A model generated the notes under the pieces. It saw only the letters and a program-made list of their open reading frames with translations, did no database searches and was not told the DNA's origin. The translations under genes were made by a program, and so were the position numbers. Below, in pieces: positions 27,062-36,084 of a stretch of 63,707 bases of DNA (position 1 is the first letter of the stretch; each line of letters opens with the position of its first letter). This DNA comes from Planctomycetota bacterium (lineage in GTDB: Bacteria > Planctomycetota > MHYJ01 > JACQXL01 > JACRIJ01). The stretch is from NCBI GenBank assembly GCA_016220095.1, contig JACRIJ010000039.1, positions 1 through 63,707 on the forward strand, read 5' to 3'.

Positions 27062-29066
27062 CCGCAGATATCCTCGCAATTACGTACCGCCTGTTGTCGG
27101 AAATACCGAAAGACGCGTCGGGTTCAAAAGGCAAGGCTCCCGGCGCCGGTGTTTCATAGATAAAAATGCCCGCGCCCCTGCTCGCGGAAATGTTGCTTTT
27201 TTTCAAAATGAACCATGTGTACGTGTTCTTTATTATTTCAAAAGGCTCCAGCTCCCTAAAATCGTATAATTGAACCGGCCGTTTGTCAAGCTGGGTAAGT
27301 GTGAAACTGTTGCCCTGGCCGGACTTGACGTTGACAGGTTCCGCGTATTTCTGCGTCAGGCAGAGAAAACCGTTGTCAATGTCTTCTTCCATGAAATTAG
27401 TCACGTTTACTTTATTGTCGCCGTCCTGCCGGAACGACATGTCGCTGACCGGCGTTTTCGGCTCCTCCACTGAAAACCCGATAAGGCATACCGTTGCGCG
27501 GGAAGATATTTTATAGTCTTTCACATCCCATTTGCCGCCCGAATAAACGGTGTTAACCGCTTCAAAACCTGCATGGTATCCGTCATCTTCATAATAACCG
27601 TAACTGCTGTAGTCGCCGTAGCGCTCCGGCTTCGCGACAAACGTAAAAACGTTGTCCTTTGATTTGAATGCGAACGTATCCGTTGAACTCGGCTGGAAGA
27701 ACATGAAATTTATATTAAAAACGGCCTTACCGTCGCGGGATTTATAGGCAAAAGTATGCACGTCCGCCTTGTTTGAAATGCCGTATAACATGGTATTCAG
27801 GAAAAAGGCCAGTATGCTGAAAAACAGTGCGATAACCGGTATTGACAGGACTATGTACGCGTGCATCTTCCTCTTTTTCATGTAAAAGTAATTCAGCGGC
27901 GCGACAACAAGGATGTAAATTATCACGAGAAGCAATATGTAGCCTATGGCGGGCCTGAAAGAAAAATGTTCCCTGAGATACGATTGGAACATGGCCAGTA
28001 TCGTCGTCCCCTGCCGGTTATCAAGCGGCAGAAATGCGGCATGTACGAAACTTACCGGCACACTGCCAAGCAGGGACTGGGCAAAGGCGGTTGCTTCATA
28101 ACCGCTGTAAAACGATTCGGACAGGTCAAACATGACGAATTTAAGATTCGGAAACGCGTTAATACTCAGCACGGTTTCACCGAGAACGTCCAATCCCGGA
28201 GGCGCATTATTTCTCAGGGCATAGTAAATGCCTTTGACGCCGTCCGCGGTCTGCACTATCTTGGGTTCAAACAGGTCCGCAGTGTTCTCAGGCAGAAGCC
28301 TTTTCATGAAAGGCGACAGGAGCCAATTCCTGTCCGCCCCGGGGGAAACAATAATTGTGCCGCCCGCGTGATACCAGTCAAATAGCGCCTGCCTCTGCTC
28401 CGGCGTAAGCATCTCCATGGGATAATTATTCAATACGATGACGTCAAAAACGCCGTACCCTATCCATGAAGCCGGCAGAAGACGCGCGTCACGCGGCTGG
28501 AAAATCGCGTGCTTGGCGTCAATTCCCATCTCCGAGCCCCCGAGAATGTCGGTCATAACGGTTGCGTGCAAACTGGAATTGGAGATGTCCGGAAACAACC
28601 TCTTATTGCTGTCTGCAAGCACCAACGTATTGAAATGCGGGGTGTCGTCAAAGTCAACCTTAAACGCCTTCGGAATTATCGCAGGTTGGCCGTTTTCATA
28701 GACTTCAAGCTGTACTGCATCCACAGGCTGATAATTGTATTTATTGTACCGGAATTGGTGATATACATGAAAACTCTGCGTGCTGTCCGGGGGGATAACT
28801 ATTTTGCAGTAAGTATGGTTAAGCTTCCGGTTAGCTGAACCGTAAACGAGCGAATACAGGTATATGTCCAGGTTGCGAGCGGCCGGGGCCGGGTTTCTAA
28901 CGGTAATGTAAAATGCCTTAACCCCGTTTTCCGCGCTGTTGCCGGTAAACGAATCAATGTCCACTTCAAGATTGGTATTGCCGGCCTGCGCGCTCGCATC
29001 CTTGTCTAATCCCATGCAGAGAAAAATGAAACCGCAAAGCAGAAAAAAATATTTACAGCGTTTGAT
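27048..29066 (-). CDS. membrane-anchored GATase-like protein of the ABC/VWA operon, probable ATC start
   Basis: The first normal start codon is an ATG at 29015, but it falls at the end of a signal-like sequence. In frame upstream, after a stop, the codons encode KRCKYFFLLCGFIFLCMG and a DASAQA cleavage site. A ribosome site (GAAAGGA) sits seven bases before an ATC at 29066, so a rare non-AUG start is likely. The mature part has a beta sandwich, a GATase/DUF4350-like fold (ALFDWYHAGGTIIVSPG) and two membrane helices near residues 355-410. Its position before the ABC ATPase resembles GldG in gliding-type ABC complexes, but homology is not evident to me. Confidence 0.7.
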   Translation of the reverse strand: MKRCKYFFLLCGFIFLCMGLDKDASAQAGNTNLEVDIDSFTGNSAENGVKAFYITVRNPAPAARNLDIYLYSLVYGSANRKLNHTYCKIVIPPDSTQSFHVYHQFRYNKYNYQPVDAVQLEVYENGQPAIIPKAFKVDFDDTPHFNTLVLADSNKRLFPDISNSSLHATVMTDILGGSEMGIDAKHAIFQPRDARLLPASWIGYGVFDVIVLNNYPMEMLTPEQRQALFDWYHAGGTIIVSPGADRNWLLSPFMKRLLPENTADLFEPKIVQTADGVKGIYYALRNNAPPGLDVLGETVLSINAFPNLKFVMFDLSESFYSGYEATAFAQSLLGSVPVSFVHAAFLPLDNRQGTTILAMFQSYLREHFSFRPAIGYILLLVIIYILVVAPLNYFYMKKRKMHAYIVLSIPVIALFFSILAFFLNTMLYGISNKADVHTFAYKSRDGKAVFNINFMFFQPSSTDTFAFKSKDNVFTFVAKPERYGDYSSYGYYEDDGYHAGFEAVNTVYSGGKWDVKDYKISSRATVCLIGFSVEEPKTPVSDMSFRQDGDNKVNVTNFMEEDIDNGFLCLTQKYAEPVNVKSGQGNSFTLTQLDKRPVQLYDFRELEPFEIIKNTYTWFILKKSNISASRGAGIFIYETPAPGALPFEPDASFGISDNRRYVIARISADEHD

Positions 29067-29441
29067 AGGAATTTCCTTTCAAAAAATTACAACGATTTTT
29101 GCCACGAAGGACGGCTAATTGGCCACGAATAAACACGAATACAAGCCGCAATGATACCGCCCCACCCCTTCGTCCCCTCCCAAGAGGGGAAGGAATTAGT
29201 TATACAAAATTAAATTCCCTCCCGCACCCTGAGCAGAACATAAGGGGCGAAAGGGAGCAAGAGATAGGTATTAGTGTAACGAATGGCCAAAACGATTGCA
29301 GATAACGCCGTCTTTGCGCTCTTTGCGGTTTATCCGTCAATCGTACGGGGTCGCGCGGGCGTCTCTGTGCAATCTGTGGTTTCGTATCGTAGTCGTCGTT
29401 CCGTCCCTCGATACTCGCTACCCGCTACTCACTACTCGTTA
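29067..29441. other. non-coding gap inside the VWA/ABC operon, repeat words
   Basis: I see no gene. The stretch has CCACGAA-type words (29100-29140), a CCCCTCCCAAGAGGGG hairpin near 29175-29190, and CTCGCTACCCGCTACTCACTACTCG tandem-like words near 29410-29440, close to the following stop. All are families seen in other gaps of the window. Confidence 0.5.
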
Positions 29442-31067
29442 CTAACGCCGCAAGGATTCAAAATATTTCTTAATAGTCTCTTTATATTCCGCGGGAATTT
29501 CCTCTTCAGTGAGTGATTTTTCAGCGTCTTCAAGGTACTTGGGCAGTACGTCCTGTACGGGCAGTCGGCTTTCCTTATTCTGGCCCGGAGCGCCCTTGAA
29601 ATACCTGACTAACACGGGCGACGAATTTTCCGTATCAAGCCGGCCTTTTACGGAACTGTTTTCAAACTGTCCGTCAATTTCTTTAGGCGCGTATAATGCC
29701 TTATATTCCTCCGGCGTATTTGCGGTTGTACCGCCCTCGTCATGGCCGTCACCAGCGGTATTGCGCGGCCCCCTGCCTTCGTCCTCATCAGTGGTGGCCC
29801 CGCCGCCGAAATTATTGCTTGACCTTGCCGCAAGCAGGCGGCGCAAAGCGGCTATTTTGCCCTTACTGCCCTCACTGCCGTCGCATTCGGCAAGCGTATC
29901 CATGGCTTCAAGAAGCTCCTCCATATCCGCCAGTTCCTCACCCTCCTGCGCGCCGTTTTTATTGCCTTTTTTGGCTTGTTTCAATTTTTCAAGCAATTTC
30001 GCCAGCTTGCCGGCACACTCCTTAGGATCGCCCTGCCCGAGGCATTCTAATAGTTCATCCGCGAGCTCGCCAATCTCTTCCCCTGCCAATTCCTCTTCCC
30101 CTGCGTCAGACGTATTATCGGAATCCTGAGATTCCTTCAATGCCTTTGCGTTCTCAACGGCTCCTTTCATTTCGCTGAGCAAATCAGACAGTTCTTCGGC
30201 GAGTTTTTCCTTATCAGTCATTTCGCCGGCGTTTTTCATGGCCTCGTTTATCTTGTCCAGCTTTTCCTTCATTTTCCCAAGTTCCTTGCCGGCATCAGCC
30301 AAATCGGCATCTTTCTGGGCCTTTTCAAGTTCTTTTTTGATATCATCCGAGGCCTCGGAAAATTTCGCGAGGAACTGTTGTTTTTCCATGCCGTCTTTTT
30401 TCAGTTTATTGAACATCTCGTTCATTTCCTGCGCGATATCTTTTTTATCTTCATTTTTGGCAAAAACAGCCAATTTTTTCATCTTTAATTCCTGCTCCTT
30501 GATTTTTTCCTGCATCTTCGGGTCTGTAACGGCAATAATTTGAGGTTTATTTGGATTGGCCAGATTGATCTGCGCTATCTGCGGCAACGGATAGATGACA
30601 GCCAATGCAAGCGCGATGGAGAGAAGCCAGAGCCTGCAGGCGCGGTAATTCAGGCGAATACCGGCCTTGTTTTTGTTTATGGCATCAAGGCAATTAAAAG
30701 CCCTTTCCGCAAGCAGGCCGCTAAAAGCCGAAGAATCACGGCATTCAGGGGCAGTATTTTCCAGCCAGGTAGAGATGGTTTCTTTAGTATTTGCGGCATG
30801 GTCAAGCGTAATAGCCGTTGCAAACGTTGAAGCAGACCTGACAATCCTATAGATAAACCCGGATAACGGAAATATTACAAGCACTATACCGATCAAAAGG
30901 AACAAATACAACTCCGGAATGACAAAAAATTTTGAAAACAAAAGCAGAACAACCGCGACGATACCTGCCGGAACGGCAAATTTCAGCGCGTTGAGACCTG
31001 CGAGCCTGAATACGTAACCGGAATGAAGCCTATTCATGAGCCTCTCATTTTCAGCATTCATATTCAT
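29442..31067 (-). CDS. membrane protein with long acidic coiled coil, first gene of the VWA/ABC operon, 541 aa
   Basis: Three membrane segments lie near residues 28-80 and 145-170. A long, strongly charged coiled coil (about 190-400, rich in Glu and Lys) follows, with a Gly/Thr-rich linker and a C-terminal PAEYKETIKKYFESL motif. The architecture matches DUF4175-like proteins that accompany DUF58/BatA clusters in Planctomycetes. I chose the ATG at 31067, because the promoter at 31118-31146 overlaps the longer frame and an AGGGGG site precedes this ATG. The protein probably scaffolds the envelope complex; this is inference. Confidence 0.75.
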   Translation of the reverse strand: MNMNAENERLMNRLHSGYVFRLAGLNALKFAVPAGIVAVVLLLFSKFFVIPELYLFLLIGIVLVIFPLSGFIYRIVRSASTFATAITLDHAANTKETISTWLENTAPECRDSSAFSGLLAERAFNCLDAINKNKAGIRLNYRACRLWLLSIALALAVIYPLPQIAQINLANPNKPQIIAVTDPKMQEKIKEQELKMKKLAVFAKNEDKKDIAQEMNEMFNKLKKDGMEKQQFLAKFSEASDDIKKELEKAQKDADLADAGKELGKMKEKLDKINEAMKNAGEMTDKEKLAEELSDLLSEMKGAVENAKALKESQDSDNTSDAGEEELAGEEIGELADELLECLGQGDPKECAGKLAKLLEKLKQAKKGNKNGAQEGEELADMEELLEAMDTLAECDGSEGSKGKIAALRRLLAARSSNNFGGGATTDEDEGRGPRNTAGDGHDEGGTTANTPEEYKALYAPKEIDGQFENSSVKGRLDTENSSPVLVRYFKGAPGQNKESRLPVQDVLPKYLEDAEKSLTEEEIPAEYKETIKKYFESLRR

Positions 31068-31117
31068 ACTATTAATCCCCCTTCGTAAATACCGCGTTAT
31101 CTGCTCAATTAAACGCC

Positions 31118-31146
31118 AAAATACCAAAAAAGTTTCATTTTGTCAA
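31118..31146 (-). promoter_or_regulatory. strong sigma-70 promoter of the VWA/ABC operon
   Basis: Minus strand TTGACA (31146-31141), a 17-base spacer and TATTTT (31123-31118). The -35 is a perfect match. The RNA start near 31111 leaves a 44-base leader before the ATG at 31067. Confidence 0.75.
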
Positions 31147-31615
31147 TAGATTTAACAGATTACACACCTGTGTGCCGAAGCCTGCCTGCACGAAGCCGAT
31201 GCTTCGTTTCGGCGAAGGCAGGCACTTCGGTGCGCAGGCACAGATACGCACAGATTAGGACGAAGGAGGAAAAATGAAGAATGAAGGACGATACGAAAAA
31301 ATGATTGAATGACAGAATGATAGAATGTTTTAGAAAATCTTAATTCTTAAATCTAAAATCTTAAATTTAAAGCCTGGCCCCTCACGTTTCTTAGGAGTTT
31401 AGGGGTTCCGGAATTAAGGGGTTACGGGACTCAGAACTCCGGACTCAGCACTTCGTTCGTCGTCGTCCCTAACTACTAACTACAAATTTCTAATTACTGA
31501 TTACTCGTCAGTCCCCTCGCTACCCAGTTTACCATGCCGCAGTCCTGCGACCGAGCAGTGCGAGGAAGTCCTGAGCGGAGCGAAGGAAGTGCAACGAAGG
31601 GAGTATAACGAAGGG
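31147..31615. other. non-coding gap with repeat tracts
   Basis: No gene seen. From right to left it holds CTACTCACTACTCGCTACT words reaching the stop of the formate dehydrogenase gene, AGCGGAGCGAAGGAAG-type words, GGGACTCAGAACTCCGGACTCAG words (31425-31450), TAAATCT words (31330-31375) and the GCCTGCCTGCAC hairpin repeat (31165-31243). Confidence 0.5.
31165..31243. repeat. GCCTGCCTGCACGAAGC hairpin repeat, copy 1
   Basis: GCCTGCCTGCACGAAGCCGA, a turn, then GCGAAGGCAGGC can fold into a long hairpin. A copy with few differences lies at 63606-63681 and a rearranged one at 47184-47300. Confidence 0.7.
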
Positions 31616-34345
31616 CTACTCACTACTCGCTACTATCTTCACCGCCGTCTGCTTATAACCCGGTATGCGTGAAAACGGATCCAGCTCGTCGCTCGTGAGC
31701 TTGTTTACGGGCGCTGATGAAAAATGAAACGATAAAAACAATTCGCCTTTTCCTACTTTTTCCGTTACCCTTACGCGGGTACTGATCTCGCCGCGCCTGG
31801 AAATTATCTTAACCAGGCTTCTTTCCTTCAATTTAAGCCGTTTCACGTCAGCTGGATTCATTTCAAGCACCGGTTCCGGGTCAAAAGCCATCAACGGAAC
31901 CGACCTGCTGGTCATCGTCGCCGTATGGTATTGGTACAACGTCCGGCCCGTATTCAAAATGAACGGATACGCGCTGTCCGGCTCCTCTTTTAATGCGTCG
32001 TGTTCCACATAATGCAATACCCCTTTTCCTGAAGGAAAATTCTCCGCGTAAAGAAAAGGCGTTCCCGGATGTTCCGCATGAGGGCACGGCCATTGCAATT
32101 CTTCGCCGCGTTCAAGTCGTTCGTAAGTGATACCGCCGTAGCTGGGCGTCACTGAAGCTATCTCTTTCATTATTTCAGCGGCGTTTGCATATTCCATCGG
32201 GTATCCCATGCGCTTTGATATCTCAGCTATATACATCCGGTCTTCCATGCACTCTCCCGGGGGCTCTATTGCCTTGCGTACGCGTAAAACCCTGCGGTCG
32301 GTATTGGCGAAGGTCCCGTCTTTTTCCGCGAAACACGTCCCCGGAAGCACCACGTCCGCAAGCCTCGCGGTTTCGGTCATGAATATGTCCTGCACCACGA
32401 GAAAATCCAGTTTCTTTAGCCCTTCATGCGCGTGATTCAAATTGGGATCGGTCAACATCGGGTTTTCGCCCATAATATACATTGCCTTGACAATTCCCTT
32501 GTGCGCCGCATGAATCATTTCTACGGAACTCAAACCCGGTTCGCCTGAAAGCTTCTCAAAAGGCACGTTCCATACAGCGGCAAATTTTTTTCTTGCCCCG
32601 GCATCAGCCACCTTCTGGTAATCTGTAAAAACATTATAAATCGCACCCATATCGGATGCGCCCTGGACGTTATTTTGCCCCCTTAAAGGGTTTATGCCGG
32701 TGGATTCGCGCCCGAAGTTTCCGGTTATAAGTGCCAGATTAATCAACGCAAGGACGTTGTTTGTGCCGTGCGTGCTCTGGCTCATGCCCATTCCGGTAAC
32801 TATAGAGGCGCGTTTCGCCCTGCCGTAAACCAATGCGGCTTCTACGATATCCGATGCCTTTATCCCCGTTATAGCAACGGCCTTTTCCAACGGGTATTTG
32901 CTTACGGTTTCTTTTAATTTAGCGAATGATTCCATTCCGCCTTCAACGCGCGTTTTTACAAAATCTTCGTTTACCAATCCTTCTTTTATGATAATATTGA
33001 CAATCGCGTTTAAGAGCGCTACATCCGTGCCGGGCCTTTGCTTGAGCCACTTAAACGCGTATTTTACCAGAGGCGTGCGATGCGGGTCTATGACGATAAT
33101 CTTAGCGCCGTTCCGCGCGCCGCGTTTTATGAATGTCGCGCTGACCGGATGCGTCTCCACCGGATTGGAGCCGATGACGAGGATACAATCGCAATTTTCA
33201 AATTCCCTTACCGAATTGCCCATCGCGCCGCTTCCGATCGCCTTTTGCATCGCGGTAACCGTTGACGCATGGCATAGTCTCGTGCAATGTTCCACGTTAT
33301 TCGTACCGAGCACGGCGCGGAAAAATTTCTGAAAAAGGTAATTCTCTTCGTTCGTGCATTTCGCGGACGAATAACCGCCAAATGCCTGCGGCCCGAATTT
33401 TCCCTTTATTTCCATAAAACGGCTTGCTATGGTATCAAGAGCTTCTTTCATGGAACATTCCACGAGCCGCCCGTGTTTGCGAATCAACGGTTTGCGAAGA
33501 CGGTCTGCGCTGTGTATGTATTCGTACCCGAAACGCCCCTTTATGCATAACCGTCCCTGGTTCGGCATGGCTTCATAACCTGTAACGCGTACGACCTTGT
33601 TGTTTTGCACCCATAATTCCATCTGGCATCCGACACCGCAATACGCGCAGGTAGTCCTTACACGTTTGGCGATTTTCTTTATGTTTACTTTTCCCAAAAG
33701 GGGTTTTTCAACTATAGCGCCGGTCGGACAGAGCTGAACGCATTCCCCGCATCCGTCGCATTCGGATTCGTTCCATTTTCCGAATCCCGCGACTATGTAA
33801 GACTTTATGCCTTTCTGCGCGAATGAAAGCACGTTTTTGCCCTGGATTTCATCGCAGGCCTTTATGCACCGGAAGCATTTGATGCATTTAGTCCCGTCAT
33901 AAGTCAAAACAGGCGAAGAATTGTCCACAGGATAATCCATTTTTCCCCAGATGGACGGAAACCGGCGCGAGGATTTTTTATCAAGCCCGTACCTTTTTAT
34001 TAAGACAAGAAATTCGTCTTCATAAGAGCCGTCGCTTTTTTCATTATGTTCGGACAACAATAAATCTAGGATTGATTTCCTGTAATTCTCCAATTCGTCG
34101 TCAAAGGCGATAACGTCCATACCCTCAGCAACCGCTGTCGAACACGCGGTTACCGGCGTCAAACCGCGGCCGGTTTTCAGTTTTACGGTACACAGCCGGC
34201 ACGCGCCCGTCGGCGATATGCGATGATGATAACAAAGGCCGGGAATGTCAAAACCGTTATCCCGCGCGGCCTTCAAAAGATTCGCTCCTTCATTCACCTG
34301 AATGCTTTTCCCGTCTATTTTTATTAAGATGTTCTTGTTTTCCAC
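31616..34345 (-). CDS. formate dehydrogenase catalytic subunit (molybdopterin, NAD-linked type), 909 aa
   Basis: It oxidises formate to CO2 (or the reverse) at a molybdenum or tungsten bis-MGD centre. The N-terminus is NuoG-like: a 2Fe-2S domain with Cys 38, 49, 52 and 68. A double 4Fe-4S ferredoxin follows (Cys 154, 157, 160, 164 and 196, 199, 202, 206). The 4Fe-4S of the molybdopterin domain uses Cys 233, 236, 240 and 267. The active site is Cys 358-His 359 (TRLCHAS), so it is a cysteine, not a selenocysteine, enzyme. The His-Cys3 cluster of NuoG-type proteins seems absent: His 100 is present, but no cysteines follow. The start is GTG at 34345, with AAAGGA upstream, 3 bases after the NuoF-like gene. 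Confidence 0.92.
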   Translation of the reverse strand: MENKNILIKIDGKSIQVNEGANLLKAARDNGFDIPGLCYHHRISPTGACRLCTVKLKTGRGLTPVTACSTAVAEGMDVIAFDDELENYRKSILDLLLSEHNEKSDGSYEDEFLVLIKRYGLDKKSSRRFPSIWGKMDYPVDNSSPVLTYDGTKCIKCFRCIKACDEIQGKNVLSFAQKGIKSYIVAGFGKWNESECDGCGECVQLCPTGAIVEKPLLGKVNIKKIAKRVRTTCAYCGVGCQMELWVQNNKVVRVTGYEAMPNQGRLCIKGRFGYEYIHSADRLRKPLIRKHGRLVECSMKEALDTIASRFMEIKGKFGPQAFGGYSSAKCTNEENYLFQKFFRAVLGTNNVEHCTRLCHASTVTAMQKAIGSGAMGNSVREFENCDCILVIGSNPVETHPVSATFIKRGARNGAKIIVIDPHRTPLVKYAFKWLKQRPGTDVALLNAIVNIIIKEGLVNEDFVKTRVEGGMESFAKLKETVSKYPLEKAVAITGIKASDIVEAALVYGRAKRASIVTGMGMSQSTHGTNNVLALINLALITGNFGRESTGINPLRGQNNVQGASDMGAIYNVFTDYQKVADAGARKKFAAVWNVPFEKLSGEPGLSSVEMIHAAHKGIVKAMYIMGENPMLTDPNLNHAHEGLKKLDFLVVQDIFMTETARLADVVLPGTCFAEKDGTFANTDRRVLRVRKAIEPPGECMEDRMYIAEISKRMGYPMEYANAAEIMKEIASVTPSYGGITYERLERGEELQWPCPHAEHPGTPFLYAENFPSGKGVLHYVEHDALKEEPDSAYPFILNTGRTLYQYHTATMTSRSVPLMAFDPEPVLEMNPADVKRLKLKERSLVKIISRRGEISTRVRVTEKVGKGELFLSFHFSSAPVNKLTSDELDPFSRIPGYKQTAVKIVASSE

Positions 34346-34348
34346 GGG

Positions 34349-35602
34349 TTATTCCTTTCCCAGAAAGTCATTTTTAAAATATTTAACCGCGCTGGTTATC
34401 GGAAAATAAGGCGATTGTCCGAGCGGGCACAGGGACGTTTTCAACATCAACGTTGAAAGCCATTCCATTTCAGAAAGGCTTTTTTCATTTTTTATTTTAC
34501 GGCGCGGATGCGCGAGAATATCCTCCATCGCATTACGCAAACTCGTAGTGCCTGCGCGGCAGGGAACGCATTTCCCGCAGGATTCGTGCTGGAAAAAACC
34601 GAGTATGCCGAACAGGAATTCAGGCAAAGACCGGCCTTCACCAAGGACAATAACTGCGCCGGAACCGAGGGTAAATCCCTTGGACTTAAGGGAATCATAA
34701 TCCATTTGCATATCAAGTTCCGAAGGAGGAACGAACGTGCCTGAAGCGCCGCCGACGAGCGCGGTTTTAATGGTTTTCCCGTTGGCAATGCCGCCCGCGA
34801 ATGTATAAATCAATTCCTTAAGAGGAACGCCCATCTCGGCCTCATACGCTCCGGGTTTATTCACATCGCCGCAGAGCGTAAAGATTTTTGTACCCGGGGA
34901 TTTTTCGGTTCCCATAGTGCGGTACCAATCGGCTCCTTCGCGGATTATATGAGGAATGTGGGAAAGGGTTTCCACGTTATTTACTATTGTCGGCTGGAAA
35001 AACACCCCTTTTTCAGCCGGAAACGGCGGTTTTATGCGGGGATATCCGCGTTTACCCTCAAGGGATTCCACGAGGCAAAACTCTTCGCCGCACAGATACG
35101 AACCGGCTCCGAGTTTTATCTGGACATCAAGCGAATAACCGGAGCCGAGGATATTATCGCCCAGAAGGCCGGCATCGCGCGCGTCCGCGATGGCTTTTCT
35201 CATCATTTTTTCCGGAAGGAAATACTCGCCCCTGACATATATGAAGGCCTTATGCGCGCTGATTGCGTAAGACGCGAGCATAACACCTTCAAGGCACGAA
35301 TGCGGGTCCTGTTCCAAAATAATTCTATCTTTGAAAGTGCCGGGTTCGCCTTCATCCGCGTTGCAGATAACGTATTTGGGATAGGAAGTCGAATTGAAAG
35401 CGGTCTTCCATTTCATGCCGGTCGGGAAGCCGGCGCCGCCGCGTCCGCGCAGACCGGATTTTTCTATTTCCGCAATGACATCCGCCGAAGTCATGTGAAG
35501 GGCCTTTTTGAAGCCGTCATACCCGCCGGCGGCAATATAATCGCCTATGCTTTCGGGATTGATTATACCGGCATTTTTCAGGCCTATTTTTTTTTCTGGC
35601 AT
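34349..35602 (-). CDS. NuoF-like NADH/FMN subunit of formate dehydrogenase, 417 aa
   Basis: This subunit carries the FMN and NAD(H) site (GLRGRGGAGFPTGMKW near residues 50-65; CNADEGEPGTFKDR). A C-terminal 4Fe-4S site follows (SCGKCVPCR and, about 45 residues on, TSLCPLGQSP). The usual GEETAL loop reads GEEFCLVESLEGKRGYPR here, a small deviation in the FMN/NAD region. It lacks the N-terminal thioredoxin-like domain of HndC/HydB types, so it is a plain NuoF/FdsB-type subunit. It overlaps the NuoE-like gene by 19 bases and precedes the catalytic subunit by 3. Confidence 0.92.
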   Translation of the reverse strand: MPEKKIGLKNAGIINPESIGDYIAAGGYDGFKKALHMTSADVIAEIEKSGLRGRGGAGFPTGMKWKTAFNSTSYPKYVICNADEGEPGTFKDRIILEQDPHSCLEGVMLASYAISAHKAFIYVRGEYFLPEKMMRKAIADARDAGLLGDNILGSGYSLDVQIKLGAGSYLCGEEFCLVESLEGKRGYPRIKPPFPAEKGVFFQPTIVNNVETLSHIPHIIREGADWYRTMGTEKSPGTKIFTLCGDVNKPGAYEAEMGVPLKELIYTFAGGIANGKTIKTALVGGASGTFVPPSELDMQMDYDSLKSKGFTLGSGAVIVLGEGRSLPEFLFGILGFFQHESCGKCVPCRAGTTSLRNAMEDILAHPRRKIKNEKSLSEMEWLSTLMLKTSLCPLGQSPYFPITSAVKYFKNDFLGKE

Positions 35603-36084
35603 TGGCGCCCCCTTTTGTTAATAAGTTTGGAAGGGTTCCTGATTCCGGCGATTATTTCGCGCAATTTTGCCTTTGTCAGGTTTCCATGCAATGTACGGTC
35701 CACGAGAAGAGCCGGGGAATTACCGCAGCAACCGAGGCATTTGGAGGGTTCCAGGGTTATAAAGCCGTCCTTAGTCGTCTGACCCCATTTTATACCGAGG
35801 AGTTTTTCAAGTTCAATCAAGATATCCCTGCCGCCGAGAAGCCGGCAGACCGGCGACATGCAAGTCCGGATTAGATGCCTGCCCCGGGGTTTCAGGCTGA
35901 ACATTGTGTAGTATTTTACCACGCCGTAAACGGATGATTTGGTAAGATTAAGAAAATCGGCTGTTGCGCTTAGGTCATCTTGAGTTAAATAATTTTGAGG
36001 ATTGTTGTTTTGAAGAGAATGAAGGATAAGCAGAAGGTTTTCCTGCCTGGGCTCAAATTGCGCTAAAACATGGTTCCTTTCCAT
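35584..36084 (-). CDS. NuoE-like 2Fe-2S subunit of formate dehydrogenase, 166 aa
   Basis: A helical N-terminus (about 1-75) leads to a thioredoxin-like 2Fe-2S domain with Cys ligands in TCMSPVCR and CLGCCGNSP, spaced as in NuoE/HndA. It passes electrons between the FMN of the NuoF-like subunit and the rest of the complex. The ATG at 36084 has AAGGAG 11 bases upstream and is the first gene of the three-gene operon. The C-terminus is basic and overlaps the next gene. Confidence 0.9.
   Translation of the reverse strand: MERNHVLAQFEPRQENLLLILHSLQNNNPQNYLTQDDLSATADFLNLTKSSVYGVVKYYTMFSLKPRGRHLIRTCMSPVCRLLGGRDILIELEKLLGIKWGQTTKDGFITLEPSKCLGCCGNSPALLVDRTLHGNLTKAKLREIIAGIRNPSKLINKRGRQCQKKK

Noticed and set aside
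29509..30129. 206-codon Ser-rich plus-strand frame
   Set aside because: It is the antisense shadow of the Glu/Lys-rich coiled coil on the minus strand.
31068..31127. Upstream 20-codon extension of the coiled-coil membrane protein
   Set aside because: It overlaps the TTGACA-N17-TATTTT promoter, and the ATG at 31067 has its own ribosome site.
33270..33300. Possible selenocysteine codon in the formate dehydrogenase active site
   Set aside because: The frame has a cysteine codon at the active-site position (TRLCHAS), and no in-frame TGA interrupts the gene.
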